NCBI GenBank assembly: GCA_016219425.1
Contig: JACRNB010000012.1
Location: 1-64,000 of the forward strand
Reading direction: 5' to 3'
From: Betaproteobacteria bacterium
GTDB lineage: Bacteria; Pseudomonadota; Gammaproteobacteria; Burkholderiales; Thiobacillaceae
DNA length: 64,000 nt
Positions 55,665 to 64,000 of this stretch are shown here, piece by piece (the stretch's first letter is position 1; each line of letters starts with the position of its first letter). The notes under the pieces are model-generated. The model had not been told where the DNA came from and ran no database searches. It saw only the letters and a program-made list of their open reading frames with translations. A program made the translations under genes and the position numbers.

Positions 55665-56354
55665 GTGGTGGGAAAAGCGCAAATCCCCCCTAACCCCCCT
55701 TTTTCAAAAGGGGGGACCGATGACACTCCCCCTATTGGAAAAGGGGAGCGCAACGACACTCCCCCCTTTGAAAAAGGGGGGCGGGGGGGGATTCCCGAGG
55801 CTCAACAACCCCTCCACCTCACCGACTTCGACCCCCACCTGAAACGCTACGCCCGCAACCTGCGCAGCCACCAGACCGACGCCGAGCAGCACCTCTGGCA
55901 GCGCTTGCGGCGCGACCAGTTGGGCGTGCGTTTCCTGCGCCAGCGACCCTTGGGCCAGTACATCGTGGATTTCTACGCCCCCGCCGTCCGCCTGGTGGTG
56001 GAGCTGGATGGCAGCCAGCATTACGACGACCCGGTGCAGCGAGAGAAGGATGTTCGGCGCGATGCCTGGCTGGGCTCGCAGGCCTTGCGGGTGTTGCGCT
56101 TCGACGACCGGCAGGCGCTGCTGGAAACGGCTGCGGTGTTGGAGGTGATCCTGGCGGCGGTGCGTGAAGCGACCGTCGCAGAAATCCCCCCCAGCCCCCC
56201 TTTTTCAAAGGGGGGCGCGCCTGATGAACCGGCGCCCGTCGCCGAAGGGGCCCTCCCTTTGGAAAAGGGAGGAGACAAACCAGAACCCCCCTTTCCCAAA
56301 GGGGGGCAGGGGGGATTTAGCGACGCCTCCCCAAGCGCCCCGCCCGCAAAGTAA
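55665..56354 (+). CDS. DUF559 (PD-(D/E)XK, Vsr-like) endonuclease-domain protein with repeat-encoded ends
   Basis: A 229-residue protein. The DUF559 core is residues ~55-165: NLRSHQTDAEQHLWQRLR with E75, QYIVDFYAPAVRLVVELDG with D102, E113 and D115, then QHY and RVLRFDD. This is the PD-(D/E)XK nuclease layout related to Vsr. The first ~45 residues (NPPFSKGG, TPPIGKGE, TPPFEKGGRGG) and last ~57 are translated from KGG elements. There is no ATG in the core, so the GTG 55665 start inside the repeat must be used. It sits between hypE and hoxX, an odd place for a nuclease. Confidence 0.8.
   Translation: MVGKAQIPPNPPFSKGGTDDTPPIGKGERNDTPPFEKGGRGGIPEAQQPLHLTDFDPHLKRYARNLRSHQTDAEQHLWQRLRRDQLGVRFLRQRPLGQYIVDFYAPAVRLVVELDGSQHYDDPVQREKDVRRDAWLGSQALRVLRFDDRQALLETAAVLEVILAAVREATVAEIPPSPPFSKGGAPDEPAPVAEGALPLEKGGDKPEPPFPKGGQGGFSDASPSAPPAK
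55681..55793. repeat. KGG element at the 5' end of the DUF559 gene
   Basis: Three half-palindromes with AAAAGGGGGG arms, translated in frame as the protein's N-terminus. Confidence 0.88.
56181..56319. repeat. KGG element at the 3' end of the DUF559 gene
   Basis: A full unit plus a half-palindrome (CCCCCCTTTCCC/AAAGGGGGGC) translated in frame as the C-terminus of the DUF559 protein. Confidence 0.9.
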
Positions 56355-56356
56355 CC

Positions 56357-58207
56357 ATGCGCCTCCTCCTCCTCACCCACGCCTTCAACTCCCTCACCCA
56401 GCGCCTGTTTGTTGAACTCCAGGCCCTGGGCCACGAGTTATCGGTGGAATTCGACATCAACGACCGCGTTACCGAAGAGGCGGCGGACCTGTTCCGCCCC
56501 CACCTGATCCTGGCCCCCTACCTGCGCCGGGCCATCCCGGAGTCGGTCTGGCGCAAGCATTTGTGCCTCATCCTCCACCCCGGCCCCGTGGGCGACCGGG
56601 GGCCGTCGGCCCTGGACCGGGCGATTCTTGAAGGCGCGCAGGAATGGGGCGTCACCCTGCTCCAGGCCGAGGCGGCGATGGACGCCGGCCCGGTCTGGGC
56701 CAGCGAACGCTTCCCCATGCGGGCGGCGAAGAAATCCAGCCTCTACCGCAACGAGGTGACGGAAGCGGCGGTACGGGCGGTGAAGACGTCCCTGGAACGC
56801 CTGCCGGACTACCGCGCAGGCCGCTGGACGCCCCAGCGGCCCGAGATTCAAGCCCTGCGCCCCCTGCTGCGCCAGGAGGAGCGGGCCATCGACTGGTCCC
56901 GCGACGCCACCGCCGTGGTGCTGGCGAAGATCAACAGCGCCGACGGCTTCCCCGGCCTGCGTGACCGCCTGTTCGATGCCGACTGCCACCTCTACAACGC
57001 CCGCCCCTACCCGGCGCAGGGCGCGCCCGGCGCGGTGCTGGGCCGGGCGGGGGAGGGGCTGGTGCGGGCCACCACGGACGGGGCGGTGTGGATCGGCCAC
57101 GGACGGCAGAGCGGCGGGATCAAACTGCCGATGAGCCTGGTGTGGGGCGAGGTTTGGCGGGGGGTGGTGGAGATGGAGGCGTTGCTGAATCCCCCCTGCC
57201 CCCCTTTGGAAAAGGGGGGTTCTGGTTTGACTCCCCCCTGCCCCCCTTTGAGAAAGGGGGGTTCTGGCTTGATTTCTCCCTGTCCCCCTCTGGGAAAGGG
57301 GGGGGCTGGTTTGTCTCCCCCCTTTCCCAAAGGGGGGCAGGGGGGGATTCCTACGACCGACGACATCCACTACGAAGAATCCAACCAAGTCGGCTTCCTC
57401 CACTTCGACTTCTACAACGGCGCCATGGGCGTAGCCGCCTGCCAGCGCCTGCTGACCGCCTACGAGGCCGCGAAGCAACGCTCCACAAAGGTCATCGTCC
57501 TCCTGGGCGGCGCGGACTTTTTCAGCAACGGCCTGGACCTCAACCGCATCGAGGCCGCGGACAGCCCGCCGGATGAATCCTGGCGCACTATCCAGGCCAT
57601 GGACGATCTCTGCCGCGCCATCCTCACCACCGAAAGCCACCTCACCGTCAGCGCCCTGCGCGGCAATGCGGGGGCGGGGGGCGCTTTTCTGGCCCTGGCG
57701 GCGGATCACGTCTGGGCGCGGCGCGGGGTGATCCTCAACCCCCACTACAAGAACATGGGCAACCTGTACGGCTCCGAGTACTGGACCTATGTGCTGCCGC
57801 GCCGGGTGGGGGCGGACCAGGCCGCTGCGATCCTGCGCAACCGTTTGCCTCTGGGGGCGCAGACGGCGGCGCGCATCGGCTTCCTCGACGCCGCCTTCGG
57901 TGAAGACCTGAACAGCTTCGAGGCGGAGGTTCGCACCCGTGCCCAGGCCCTGGCCGCCGCCCCGGATTTCGCGGACCAACTCGCAGCCAAGCGCGCCCGC
58001 CGCGCCGCCGACGAGGCCGCCAAGCCCCTGGAGGTCTACCGCGCGGAGGAGTTGAAACCCATGCAGCGCAACTTCTACGGCTTCGATCCCAGCTACCACG
58101 TGGCGCGCCACCACTTCGTCGCCAAGACCCCCGCCTCCTGGACGCCCCGGCATCTGGCGGTGCATCGGGAGCTTGGCTGGGTGGCGCCGGAGGAGGGGGG
58201 GTCGTGA
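56357..58207 (+). CDS. hoxX: HoxX/HypX, CO-ligand synthesis protein with repeat insertion
   Basis: A 616-residue protein. Residues ~1-270 are the formyltransferase-like half (LILHPGPVGDRGPSALDRAI with the catalytic region), residues ~335-600 the enoyl-CoA hydratase-like half (LGGADFFSNGLDLNRIEA, GNAGAGGAFLALAADHV). HypX makes the CO ligand from 10-formyl-THF under oxic conditions. Between the halves, ~56 residues are repeat-encoded (PPCPPLEKGGSGL x3, PPFPKGGQGGIP), in frame. Placement in the linker should leave both domains intact. Confidence 0.92.
   Translation: MRLLLLTHAFNSLTQRLFVELQALGHELSVEFDINDRVTEEAADLFRPHLILAPYLRRAIPESVWRKHLCLILHPGPVGDRGPSALDRAILEGAQEWGVTLLQAEAAMDAGPVWASERFPMRAAKKSSLYRNEVTEAAVRAVKTSLERLPDYRAGRWTPQRPEIQALRPLLRQEERAIDWSRDATAVVLAKINSADGFPGLRDRLFDADCHLYNARPYPAQGAPGAVLGRAGEGLVRATTDGAVWIGHGRQSGGIKLPMSLVWGEVWRGVVEMEALLNPPCPPLEKGGSGLTPPCPPLRKGGSGLISPCPPLGKGGAGLSPPFPKGGQGGIPTTDDIHYEESNQVGFLHFDFYNGAMGVAACQRLLTAYEAAKQRSTKVIVLLGGADFFSNGLDLNRIEAADSPPDESWRTIQAMDDLCRAILTTESHLTVSALRGNAGAGGAFLALAADHVWARRGVILNPHYKNMGNLYGSEYWTYVLPRRVGADQAAAILRNRLPLGAQTAARIGFLDAAFGEDLNSFEAEVRTRAQALAAAPDFADQLAAKRARRAADEAAKPLEVYRAEELKPMQRNFYGFDPSYHVARHHFVAKTPASWTPRHLAVHRELGWVAPEEGGS
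57184..57352. repeat. KGG element array inside hoxX (45-bp period)
   Basis: Three to four short units of ~45 bp (15 codons), each with arms CCCCCCTTTG/AAAGGGGGG, lie in the inter-domain linker. Unlike hypF, the short half-unit alone has been amplified. Confidence 0.9.
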
Positions 58208-58220
58208 AGAGCCCCCCCTT

Positions 58221-58300
58221 GAATCCCCCCCCGCCCCCCTTTGAAAAAGGGGGGAGTCAAACCAGAACCCCCCTTTCCCAAAGGGGGGCAGGGGGGATTC
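58221..58300. repeat. KGG element between hoxX and hoxA
   Basis: Two half-palindromes (GCCCCCCTTTG/AAAAAGGGGGG and CCCCCCTTTCCC/AAAGGGGGGC) fill the 130-bp gap before hoxA. Confidence 0.88.
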
Positions 58301-58337
58301 CTGCAACGCCTCCTCTCTCACCCACCCCCAGCCCAGC

Positions 58338-59867
58338 ATGACCCCCGCCCTCCCCACCGTCCTCGTCGTGGACGACGAAATCCGCTCCCAGGAGGCCCTG
58401 CGCCGCACACTGGAGGAGGACTTCACCGTGTTCACCGCCTCCTCCGCCGCCGAGGCGCGGGCGATCATGGGGCGGGAGGCGATCCAGGTGGTGCTCACGG
58501 ACCAGCGCATGCCCGAGGTCAGCGGCGTCACCTTCCTCAAGGAGGTGCGGGAGACCTGGCCCGACACGGTGCGCATCATCATCTCCGGCTACACCGACAG
58601 CGAAGACATCATCGCCGGTATCAACGAGGCGGGCATCTACCAATACCTGCTCAAACCCTGGCATCCGGACCAGCTCCTGCTCACCCTGCGCCGGGCCGCC
58701 GAACTGCATCGCCTGCAACAGGAGAACTGCCAGTTGGCGGTGGAACTGCGCGCCGCCGAGCCGGTGCTGCGTCGCCATGTGGAGGGGGTGCGGGCGCGGG
58801 TGAAGCAGGCCTTCGACCTCAACAACCTGGTGCGCGCGCCTCATAGCCCCATGCATGCCCTGTGCGACCAGGTGGCGCGGGCGGCGCGCTACGACGTCTC
58901 CATGCTGCTCATGGGCGAATCCGGCACCGGCAAGGAGTTGCTCGCCCGGGCCATCCACTACGCCAGCGGGCGCGCCGACCAGGCCTTCGTGGTGGAAAAC
59001 TGCGGCGCTCTGCCCGACACCCTGCTGGAGTCGGAACTGTTCGGCCACAAGAAGGGGGCCTTCACCGGGGCCAGTGAAGACCGCATCGGCCTGTTCCAGC
59101 AGGCCCACGGCGGCACCCTGTTCCTGGACGAGATCGGCGAGACCACCCCGGCCTTCCAGGTCAAGCTGCTGCGGGTGTTGCAGGAGGGCGAGTTCCGCCC
59201 CGTGGGGGGCGCGCGGCCCCAGCGGGTGGACGTGCGCGTCATCGCCGCCACCAACCGGGATCTGGAGACGGAGGTGAAGGCGGGCCGCTTCCGCGAAGAC
59301 CTCTACTACCGCCTCGCCACCGTGCCGGTGCGGGTGCCGCCCCTGCGCGACCGGCCCATGGACATCCCCCTCATCGCCCAGGCCATCCTGCGCAAGGCCG
59401 CCCAGGCCCTGGGGCGGGGCGAGGTGCGGGGTTTCGGCGACGAACTCGCCGCCTGCCTCGCGGCCTATCCCTGGCCCGGCAACGTGCGGGAATTGCAGAA
59501 CGAGATCCAGCGCCTGCTGGTGCTGTCGGAGGGGGCCACCCTGGATGTGGGCCTGCTCGGGCCCCACATCCGCCACGCCGGTCTGGTCCGTGTTTTGGGG
59601 GAGGGTGACCCGGCCCGGGGCGCGTTGCGCAACCAGGTGGACGCCCTGGAGGCGCGTCTGGTGCAGGAGACCCTGGTGCGCCACGACGGCAACCTGAGCC
59701 GGGCGGCGAAGGAACTGGGCCTGTCGCGCTTAGGCCTGCGCCAGAAGCTCACCCGCCTGGGGCTGGAACCGCCCCTGCGCCCGCGCGGGCGACCCGTCTC
59801 TCCCCTCTCCCCCGCCGGGGGAGCGACCGTCAAGTCCCCCAAGGGGGCCAGGGAAGTCGAGCCATGA
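58338..59867 (+). CDS. hoxA: HoxA, NtrC-type response regulator of hydrogenase genes
   Basis: A 509-residue protein. Receiver residues 1-120 hold D55 (TDQRMPE) and K106 (LLKPWHP). The central AAA+ domain has GESGTGKE near 193-200 and GAFTGA at 240-245, the sigma-54 contact loop. The C-terminal Fis-type HTH is [20 protein letters not shown]. In C. necator the unphosphorylated form activates. It should act at the 39421 promoter. The last ~30 residues are Pro-rich and probably come from a palindrome (59796-59850). Overlaps hoxB by ATGA. Confidence 0.96.
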   Translation: MTPALPTVLVVDDEIRSQEALRRTLEEDFTVFTASSAAEARAIMGREAIQVVLTDQRMPEVSGVTFLKEVRETWPDTVRIIISGYTDSEDIIAGINEAGIYQYLLKPWHPDQLLLTLRRAAELHRLQQENCQLAVELRAAEPVLRRHVEGVRARVKQAFDLNNLVRAPHSPMHALCDQVARAARYDVSMLLMGESGTGKELLARAIHYASGRADQAFVVENCGALPDTLLESELFGHKKGAFTGASEDRIGLFQQAHGGTLFLDEIGETTPAFQVKLLRVLQEGEFRPVGGARPQRVDVRVIAATNRDLETEVKAGRFREDLYYRLATVPVRVPPLRDRPMDIPLIAQAILRKAAQALGRGEVRGFGDELAACLAAYPWPGNVRELQNEIQRLLVLSEGATLDVGLLGPHIRHAGLVRVLGEGDPARGALRNQVDALEARLVQETLVRHDGNLSRAAKELGLSRLGLRQKLTRLGLEPPLRPRGRPVSPLSPAGGATVKSPKGAREVEP

Positions 59868-60865
59868 CCGCCCCCCTCAACCTCCTCTGGCTGCAATCCG
59901 GCGGCTGCGGCGGCTGCACCCTGTCCCTGCTCAACGCCGAACAGCCGGACCTGTTCCAGCGCCTGGAGGATGCGGGCATCCGCCTGCTCTGGCACCCCAG
60001 CCTGAGCCGGGAATCCGGCGACGAGGCCCTGGCGATCCTGCGCGCCTGCGCCGAGGGGCGGGAGCGAGTGGACCTGCTCTGCATCGAGGGCTCGATCATG
60101 ACCGGACCCCACGGCAGCGGGCGTTACCACCTGCTCTCCGGCACGGGCCGCCCGATGATGGACTGGGTGCGGGAGCTGACCGCCCGCGCCCGGCACACCC
60201 TGGCCATCGGCAGTTGCGCCGCCTTTGGCGGGATCACCGCCCTGGGGGATGCCGGGGCGGTGGGCCTGCAATTCAGCGGCGACCAGCCCGGCGGTCTGCT
60301 GGGCGGGGCCTACCGCTCCGGCTCGGGCCTGCCGGTCATCAACGTGGCGGGTTGCCCCACCCACCCCGGCTGGGTGCTGGACACCCTGCTGGCCCTGGCC
60401 CTGGATCGCTTCAGCGCCGCCGACCTGGATCTGTTGCAGCGCCCTCGCCTGTACGCCGACCATCTGGTGCATCACGGCTGTCCCCGCAACGAGTTCTATG
60501 AATTCAAGGCCAGCGCCGAGAAGCCCTCGGACCAGGGCTGCATGATGGAAAACCTGGGCTGCAAGGGCACCCAGGCCCATGCCGACTGCAACACCCGGCT
60601 ATGGAACGGGGCCGGCTCCTGCCTGCGCGGCGGCTATCCCTGCATCAGTTGCACCGAACCGGGTTTCGAACACCCCGGCCACCCCTTCGCCGAGACCCCC
60701 AAGGTGGCGGGCATCCCCATCGGCCTGCCCACCGACATGCCCAAGGCCTGGTTCGTCGCCCTGGCCGCCCTGTCCAAGTCCGCCACCCCCAGGCGGGTGC
60801 GCGAGAACGCCGTGGCGGACCACATCGTGGTGACGCCGGCGGTGAAGAAGACGGGGTTGAAATGA
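59864..60865 (+). CDS. hoxB: Regulatory (H2-sensing) hydrogenase small subunit
   Basis: A 333-residue HupU/HoxB protein. It has no Tat signal and no membrane anchor, so it is cytoplasmic. SGGCGGCTLSLL and SCAAFGG show the standard proximal cluster, with Gly in place of the extra Cys of HoxK. CTEPGFEHPGHPF is the distal/medial cluster region. With HoxC it senses H2 and controls HoxJ. Confidence 0.96.
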   Translation: MTAPLNLLWLQSGGCGGCTLSLLNAEQPDLFQRLEDAGIRLLWHPSLSRESGDEALAILRACAEGRERVDLLCIEGSIMTGPHGSGRYHLLSGTGRPMMDWVRELTARARHTLAIGSCAAFGGITALGDAGAVGLQFSGDQPGGLLGGAYRSGSGLPVINVAGCPTHPGWVLDTLLALALDRFSAADLDLLQRPRLYADHLVHHGCPRNEFYEFKASAEKPSDQGCMMENLGCKGTQAHADCNTRLWNGAGSCLRGGYPCISCTEPGFEHPGHPFAETPKVAGIPIGLPTDMPKAWFVALAALSKSATPRRVRENAVADHIVVTPAVKKTGLK

Positions 60866-60874
60866 GAGGTACGC

Positions 60875-60978
60875 AAATCCCCCCCAGCCCCCCTTTGGGA
60901 AAGGGGGGGGCCAAAACCCCCGCGCTGTGGGTAATCGAAGGGTTCCTCCCTTTTCCAAAGGGAGGACAGGAGGGATTC
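60875..60978. repeat. KGG element between hoxB and hoxC
   Basis: One unit with both palindromes (CCCCCCTTTGGG/AAAGGGGGGG and CCTCCCTTTTCC/AAAGGGAGGAC). It separates hoxB and hoxC, which are usually adjacent. Confidence 0.92.
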
Positions 60979-61009
60979 CCGCTACGCCTGCCATCCTCCA
61001 AGGCCCCCC

Positions 61010-62425
61010 ATGACTGAACGCCTCCTCGGCCCCTTCAATCGCGTCGAAGGCGACCTGGAAGTACGCCTGGAGATCGCCGATGGTCAGATCCAGTCCGCTC
61101 AGGTCGTCTCCCCCCTGTACCGGGGCTTCGAGACCATGCTGCCGGGTCGCGCGCCCCTGGACGCCCTGGTGATCGTGCCCCGCATCTGCGGCATCTGTTC
61201 CGTCTCCCAGAGCGCCGCCGCCGTCACCGCCCTGCGTCAGCTCACCGGCCTGACGCCGCCGGACAACGGTCGCCTGGCGGAGTGCCTCATCACCGCCGGC
61301 GAGAACGTGGCCGACCACCTGACCCACTTCTACCTCTTCTTCATGCCCGACCTCGCCCGCCCGGCCTACGCGGCGCGGCCCTGGCATGGGCGCATGGCAG
61401 AACGTTTCGAGGCGGTGAAAGGCCAGGGTGCGGCGGAGTTCCTGGCCGCCCGCGCCGCCTTCATGCACCTCCAGGGTTTGATGGCGGGCAAGTGGCCCCA
61501 CACCCTCACCCTGCAACCCGGCGGCAGCGCTCGCCCCCTGCACCAGGCGGAATGCCTGCAACTCACCGCCTTGCTGCGGTCCTTCCGGCGCTTTCTGGAG
61601 CAGCGGGTCTACGGCGGCCCCCTGGAGGCCTTCGCCGCCCTGGCCGCCCCGGAGGAACTGAATGACTGGCGTCGCCGGCACCCCGGCGACCTCTCCCTGT
61701 TCCTGGAGGCGGCGGAAGACCTGGACCTGGCCCGGCTGGGGCGTTGCGATGCCGACTACCTCAGCTTCGGCGTGTACGAGGCCCCGGAGGGCCGCCTGTT
61801 CCCGGCGGGGGTCTGGTCCGGCGGACGGCTCGCTCCCCTGGCCCCGGAGCGCATCAGCGAAGACCTGAGCCATGCCTGGATGCGCAGCGAGACCCTGCCC
61901 GACGCCGACAAGCCCGGCGCCTACACCTGGTGCAAGGCCCCCCGCTACGGCGGTCAGGTGATGCAGACCGGCGCCCTGGCCCGGCAGTTGGTGGCAGGTC
62001 AGCCCCTGCTGCACCGGCTGGTGGCGGAGCAGGGCGGCGGCGTCCTCGCACGGGTGCTGGCCCGCCATATCGAGGTGGCGCGGCTGCTGCCGGAGATGGA
62101 GGCCTGGGCCGCCCGCCTGATCCCCGGTCAGCCCTGGTGCGCGCCAACGCCGGAGTGGCCCCGGCAGGGCGCAGGCGTCGGGCTCACCGAAGCGGCCCGG
62201 GGCAGCCTGGGCCACTGGCTGGAGGTGGAGGAGGGACGCATCCGCCGCTACCAGATCATCGCCCCCACCACCTGGAACTTCTCGCCAAGGGACGAGGCGG
62301 GGGTTCCGGGCGCGTTGGAGCAGGCCCTGACCGGCCTGCCGGTGGCGGCGGACGACCCCATGCCGGTGAATGTGCAGCATGTGGTGCGGTCTTTCGACCC
62401 GTGCATGGTGTGTACGGTGCATTGA
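61010..62425 (+). CDS. hoxC: Regulatory (H2-sensing) hydrogenase large subunit
   Basis: A 471-residue HupV/HoxC protein. RICGICSVSQSAA and DPCMVCTVH carry the Ni ligands. It ends exactly at His, with no cleavable tail, as is normal for sensor hydrogenases that need no protease. Its activity still needs Hyp maturation, so the hypF defect would also affect H2 sensing. Confidence 0.96.
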   Translation: MTERLLGPFNRVEGDLEVRLEIADGQIQSAQVVSPLYRGFETMLPGRAPLDALVIVPRICGICSVSQSAAAVTALRQLTGLTPPDNGRLAECLITAGENVADHLTHFYLFFMPDLARPAYAARPWHGRMAERFEAVKGQGAAEFLAARAAFMHLQGLMAGKWPHTLTLQPGGSARPLHQAECLQLTALLRSFRRFLEQRVYGGPLEAFAALAAPEELNDWRRRHPGDLSLFLEAAEDLDLARLGRCDADYLSFGVYEAPEGRLFPAGVWSGGRLAPLAPERISEDLSHAWMRSETLPDADKPGAYTWCKAPRYGGQVMQTGALARQLVAGQPLLHRLVAEQGGGVLARVLARHIEVARLLPEMEAWAARLIPGQPWCAPTPEWPRQGAGVGLTEAARGSLGHWLEVEEGRIRRYQIIAPTTWNFSPRDEAGVPGALEQALTGLPVAADDPMPVNVQHVVRSFDPCMVCTVH

Positions 62426-62464
62426 TGAAGCGGCGCTGGCTTATTCCCGCGCTGAGGGTGACCG

Positions 62465-62569
62465 AAGGGTTCCTCCCTTTCCCAAAGGGAGGACAGGAGG
62501 GATTTGGCGGCGTCCGCCCAGTCACCGTCGCGGGAATCCCCCCCAGCCCCCCTTTTTCAAAGGGGGGAG
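62465..62569. repeat. KGG element between hoxC and hoxJ
   Basis: One unit in the opposite internal order: CTCCCTTTCCC/AAAGGGAGGAC first, then CCCCCCTTTTTC/AAAGGGGGG. It lies in the 162-bp hoxC-hoxJ gap. Confidence 0.92.
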
Positions 62570-62587
62570 TCAGACACGGGGAGCGCC

Positions 62588-63940
62588 ATGCCCGCCGATA
62601 AGCCTCTGACCCGCCTTCCCATCCCGGAACTGCTCTCCGGCGAGGGTCTTGATCCTCTGGGCGAGGCGGTCTGGATCGAGGTCATCCAGAAGATGGACGA
62701 GGTCTACAACGACCTGCTTCAGTACGAAGTGGCCCTGGAGGAGAAGAACACCGCCCTGGAGGACTCTCAGCGCTTCGTGCTTTCGGTGCTCTCCTCCATG
62801 TCCGACCTGCTGCTGGTGTGCGATGGCGAGGGGCGCATCGAGGTGGTGAACGAGGCCCTGGAACGGTTCGCCGGCCAGCCCCAGACGGCCCTCATCGGCG
62901 CCCGCCTGTTCGATCTGTTCGCCGACGACGCTTCCCGCGAGACCGCCCGCGCCGGCTTCGCCCAGGAGCGCCCGCCCCTGCATGACTGCGAGCTGTTCCT
63001 GCGCGCCGCCGATGGGTCCGCCGTGCCCGTGTCCTTCAATTGCACCCGCCGCCTCAACCCCCAGGGGGCGTCCTGCGGCATGGTCATCACCGGGCGTCCG
63101 GTGGGGGAGTTGCGGCGCGCCTATCAGGCCCTGCATGAGGCTCATGAGGACTTGAAGCGCACCCAGCAGCAGCTTCTGCATTCGGAGAAGATGGCTTCTC
63201 TGGGGCGGCTGGTGGCGGGGGTGGCCCATGAGCTGAACAACCCCATCAGCTTCGTCCTGGGCAATGTCCATGTCCTGCAACGCTACGCCCAGCGCCTGCG
63301 CCGCTATCTGGAGGCGATGCACGCCGGCGCGCCGGAGGCGGAGAGGGCGGCCCTGCGCGGGGAGTTGCGTATCGACCGCCTGCTGGATGATCTGCCGGAG
63401 TTGATCGAGGGCACGGTGGAGGGGGCGGAGCGCACCCGTGACATCGTGGATAGCCTGAAACGTTTCTCCGCTGTGGACCGGGACCAGTCCCAGCCCTTCA
63501 ATCTGGCCCAGGTGATCGAGCGTTCCGTGCATTGGGTGGCCAAGGCCGCCAACGAGCGCTTCCGGGTGGAACTGAACATTCCCGAGGGCATCACCGTGGC
63601 CGGGTCTTCCGGCCAGATGCAGCAGGTGGTGATGAATCTGGTGCAGAACGCCCTGGACGCCACCGGCGAGACGCCGGAGCCCCGGCTGGAGATCCGCGCG
63701 CGGGGGGTGGTCGGACGCGTGGAGGTGACCTTCTGCGACAACGGCCCCGGCATCCCGCCGGAGCTGTTGCCCCACATCTTCGAGCCCTTTTTCACCACCA
63801 AGCCGGTGGGCAAGGGCACCGGCCTGGGGCTGGCCATCTCTTACGGCATCGTCGAGCGCCATGGCGGCGCCCTGGCCGCTGCCAATGCGCCGGGGGGCGG
63901 GGCCTGTTTCACCCTGACCTTGCCCCTGGCGCGGCCCTGA
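62588..63940 (+). CDS. hoxJ: HoxJ, histidine kinase of the H2-sensing system
   Basis: A 450-residue cytoplasmic kinase. Residues ~66-175 form a PAS domain (LLLVCDGEGRIEVVNEA). A dimerisation helix with H214 (GVAHELNNPI), N-box NLVQNALDATG, G1 DNGPGIP and EPFFTTKPVGKGTGLGLAI follow. It has no membrane segments. Contact with HoxBC through the PAS region controls phosphorylation of HoxA. ATG 62588 is chosen, since upstream frame is repeat sequence. Confidence 0.95.
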   Translation: MPADKPLTRLPIPELLSGEGLDPLGEAVWIEVIQKMDEVYNDLLQYEVALEEKNTALEDSQRFVLSVLSSMSDLLLVCDGEGRIEVVNEALERFAGQPQTALIGARLFDLFADDASRETARAGFAQERPPLHDCELFLRAADGSAVPVSFNCTRRLNPQGASCGMVITGRPVGELRRAYQALHEAHEDLKRTQQQLLHSEKMASLGRLVAGVAHELNNPISFVLGNVHVLQRYAQRLRRYLEAMHAGAPEAERAALRGELRIDRLLDDLPELIEGTVEGAERTRDIVDSLKRFSAVDRDQSQPFNLAQVIERSVHWVAKAANERFRVELNIPEGITVAGSSGQMQQVVMNLVQNALDATGETPEPRLEIRARGVVGRVEVTFCDNGPGIPPELLPHIFEPFFTTKPVGKGTGLGLAISYGIVERHGGALAAANAPGGGACFTLTLPLARP

Positions 63941-64000
63941 AGCAGTACAGCCGGGGCTCGCCCTTGCCTATTTCCTGGCGGTGCGCCGCAGCCGCGCAAG

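Noticed and set aside
59864-62425. HoxBC as a second energy-conserving hydrogenase
   Set aside because: No Tat signal, no anchor, no cleavable large-subunit tail, and adjacency to HoxA/HoxJ all indicate a sensor.

Overview
The window is high-GC chromosomal DNA of a betaproteobacterium. This is inferred from the maf / yceD-rpmF-plsX-fabHDG-acpP-fabF-pabC-mltG-tmk-holB-pilZ-tatD gene order, a clpS-clpA pair next to a cold-shock gene, pdxA near rsmA, and a complete hox/hyp locus in the same order as the Cupriavidus necator membrane-bound hydrogenase operon. An H2-oxidising chemolithotroph of the Thiobacillus/Sulfuricella type would fit, but the species cannot be fixed from sequence alone.

1-8.05 kb: a lower-GC cassette array of an integron. 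Twelve attC sites separate small gene cassettes, almost all read leftward. Cargo includes a LamG-like membrane protein, zinc ribbons, a lipoprotein, an LprI-like secreted protein, a HEPN protein, a PD-(D/E)XK-like protein, a Cys-rich secreted peptide, a GNAT acetyltransferase and small membrane proteins. No integrase gene is visible. The left edge is cut by an ISL3-like insertion sequence.

8.6-39.2 kb: ordinary core genome. It holds maf, a two-subunit pyruvate carboxylase (pycA/pycB), the fatty-acid synthesis cluster, DNA replication genes (tmk, holB), tatD, clpA/clpS, csp, icd, rluE, rlhA, an MTA/SAH deaminase, pdxA, a SulP transporter with STAS and cNMP domains, a decayed trans-sulfuration enzyme gene, rsmA and ppk2. 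REP-like palindromes fill the gaps, including tandem duplication of the rsmA 3' end.

39.4-63.9 kb: a complete O2-tolerant group 1 [NiFe] uptake hydrogenase locus, hoxKGZMLOQRTV-hypABFCDE-hoxX-hoxABCJ. It starts at a sigma-54-type promoter and ends with its own H2-sensing regulatory circuit (HoxBC sensor hydrogenase, HoxJ kinase, HoxA NtrC-type activator). HoxK carries the extra cysteines of the [4Fe-3S] proximal cluster.

The most unusual signal is the heavy colonisation of this hydrogenase locus by palindromic repeat families. One family, called here the KGG element, has arms CCCCCCTTT/AAAGGGGGG and CTCCCTTT/AAAGGGAG in a 132-bp unit. It occurs at eleven sites within 20 kb and once near 28.6 kb. 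It is inserted in frame inside hypF (a perfectly periodic 132-bp array), hoxT and hoxX, supplies both ends of a DUF559-type endonuclease gene, and supplies ribosome-binding sites. hypF also carries a second repeat family in frame, and a GAAATCC x3 repeat that puts its last ~105 codons out of frame. Copy numbers of 1 or 4 would restore the frame, so hypF is either a possible on/off switch, a pseudogene, or a sequencing/assembly artefact. A DUF559 endonuclease lying inside the repeats is a candidate partner for their spread (inference).
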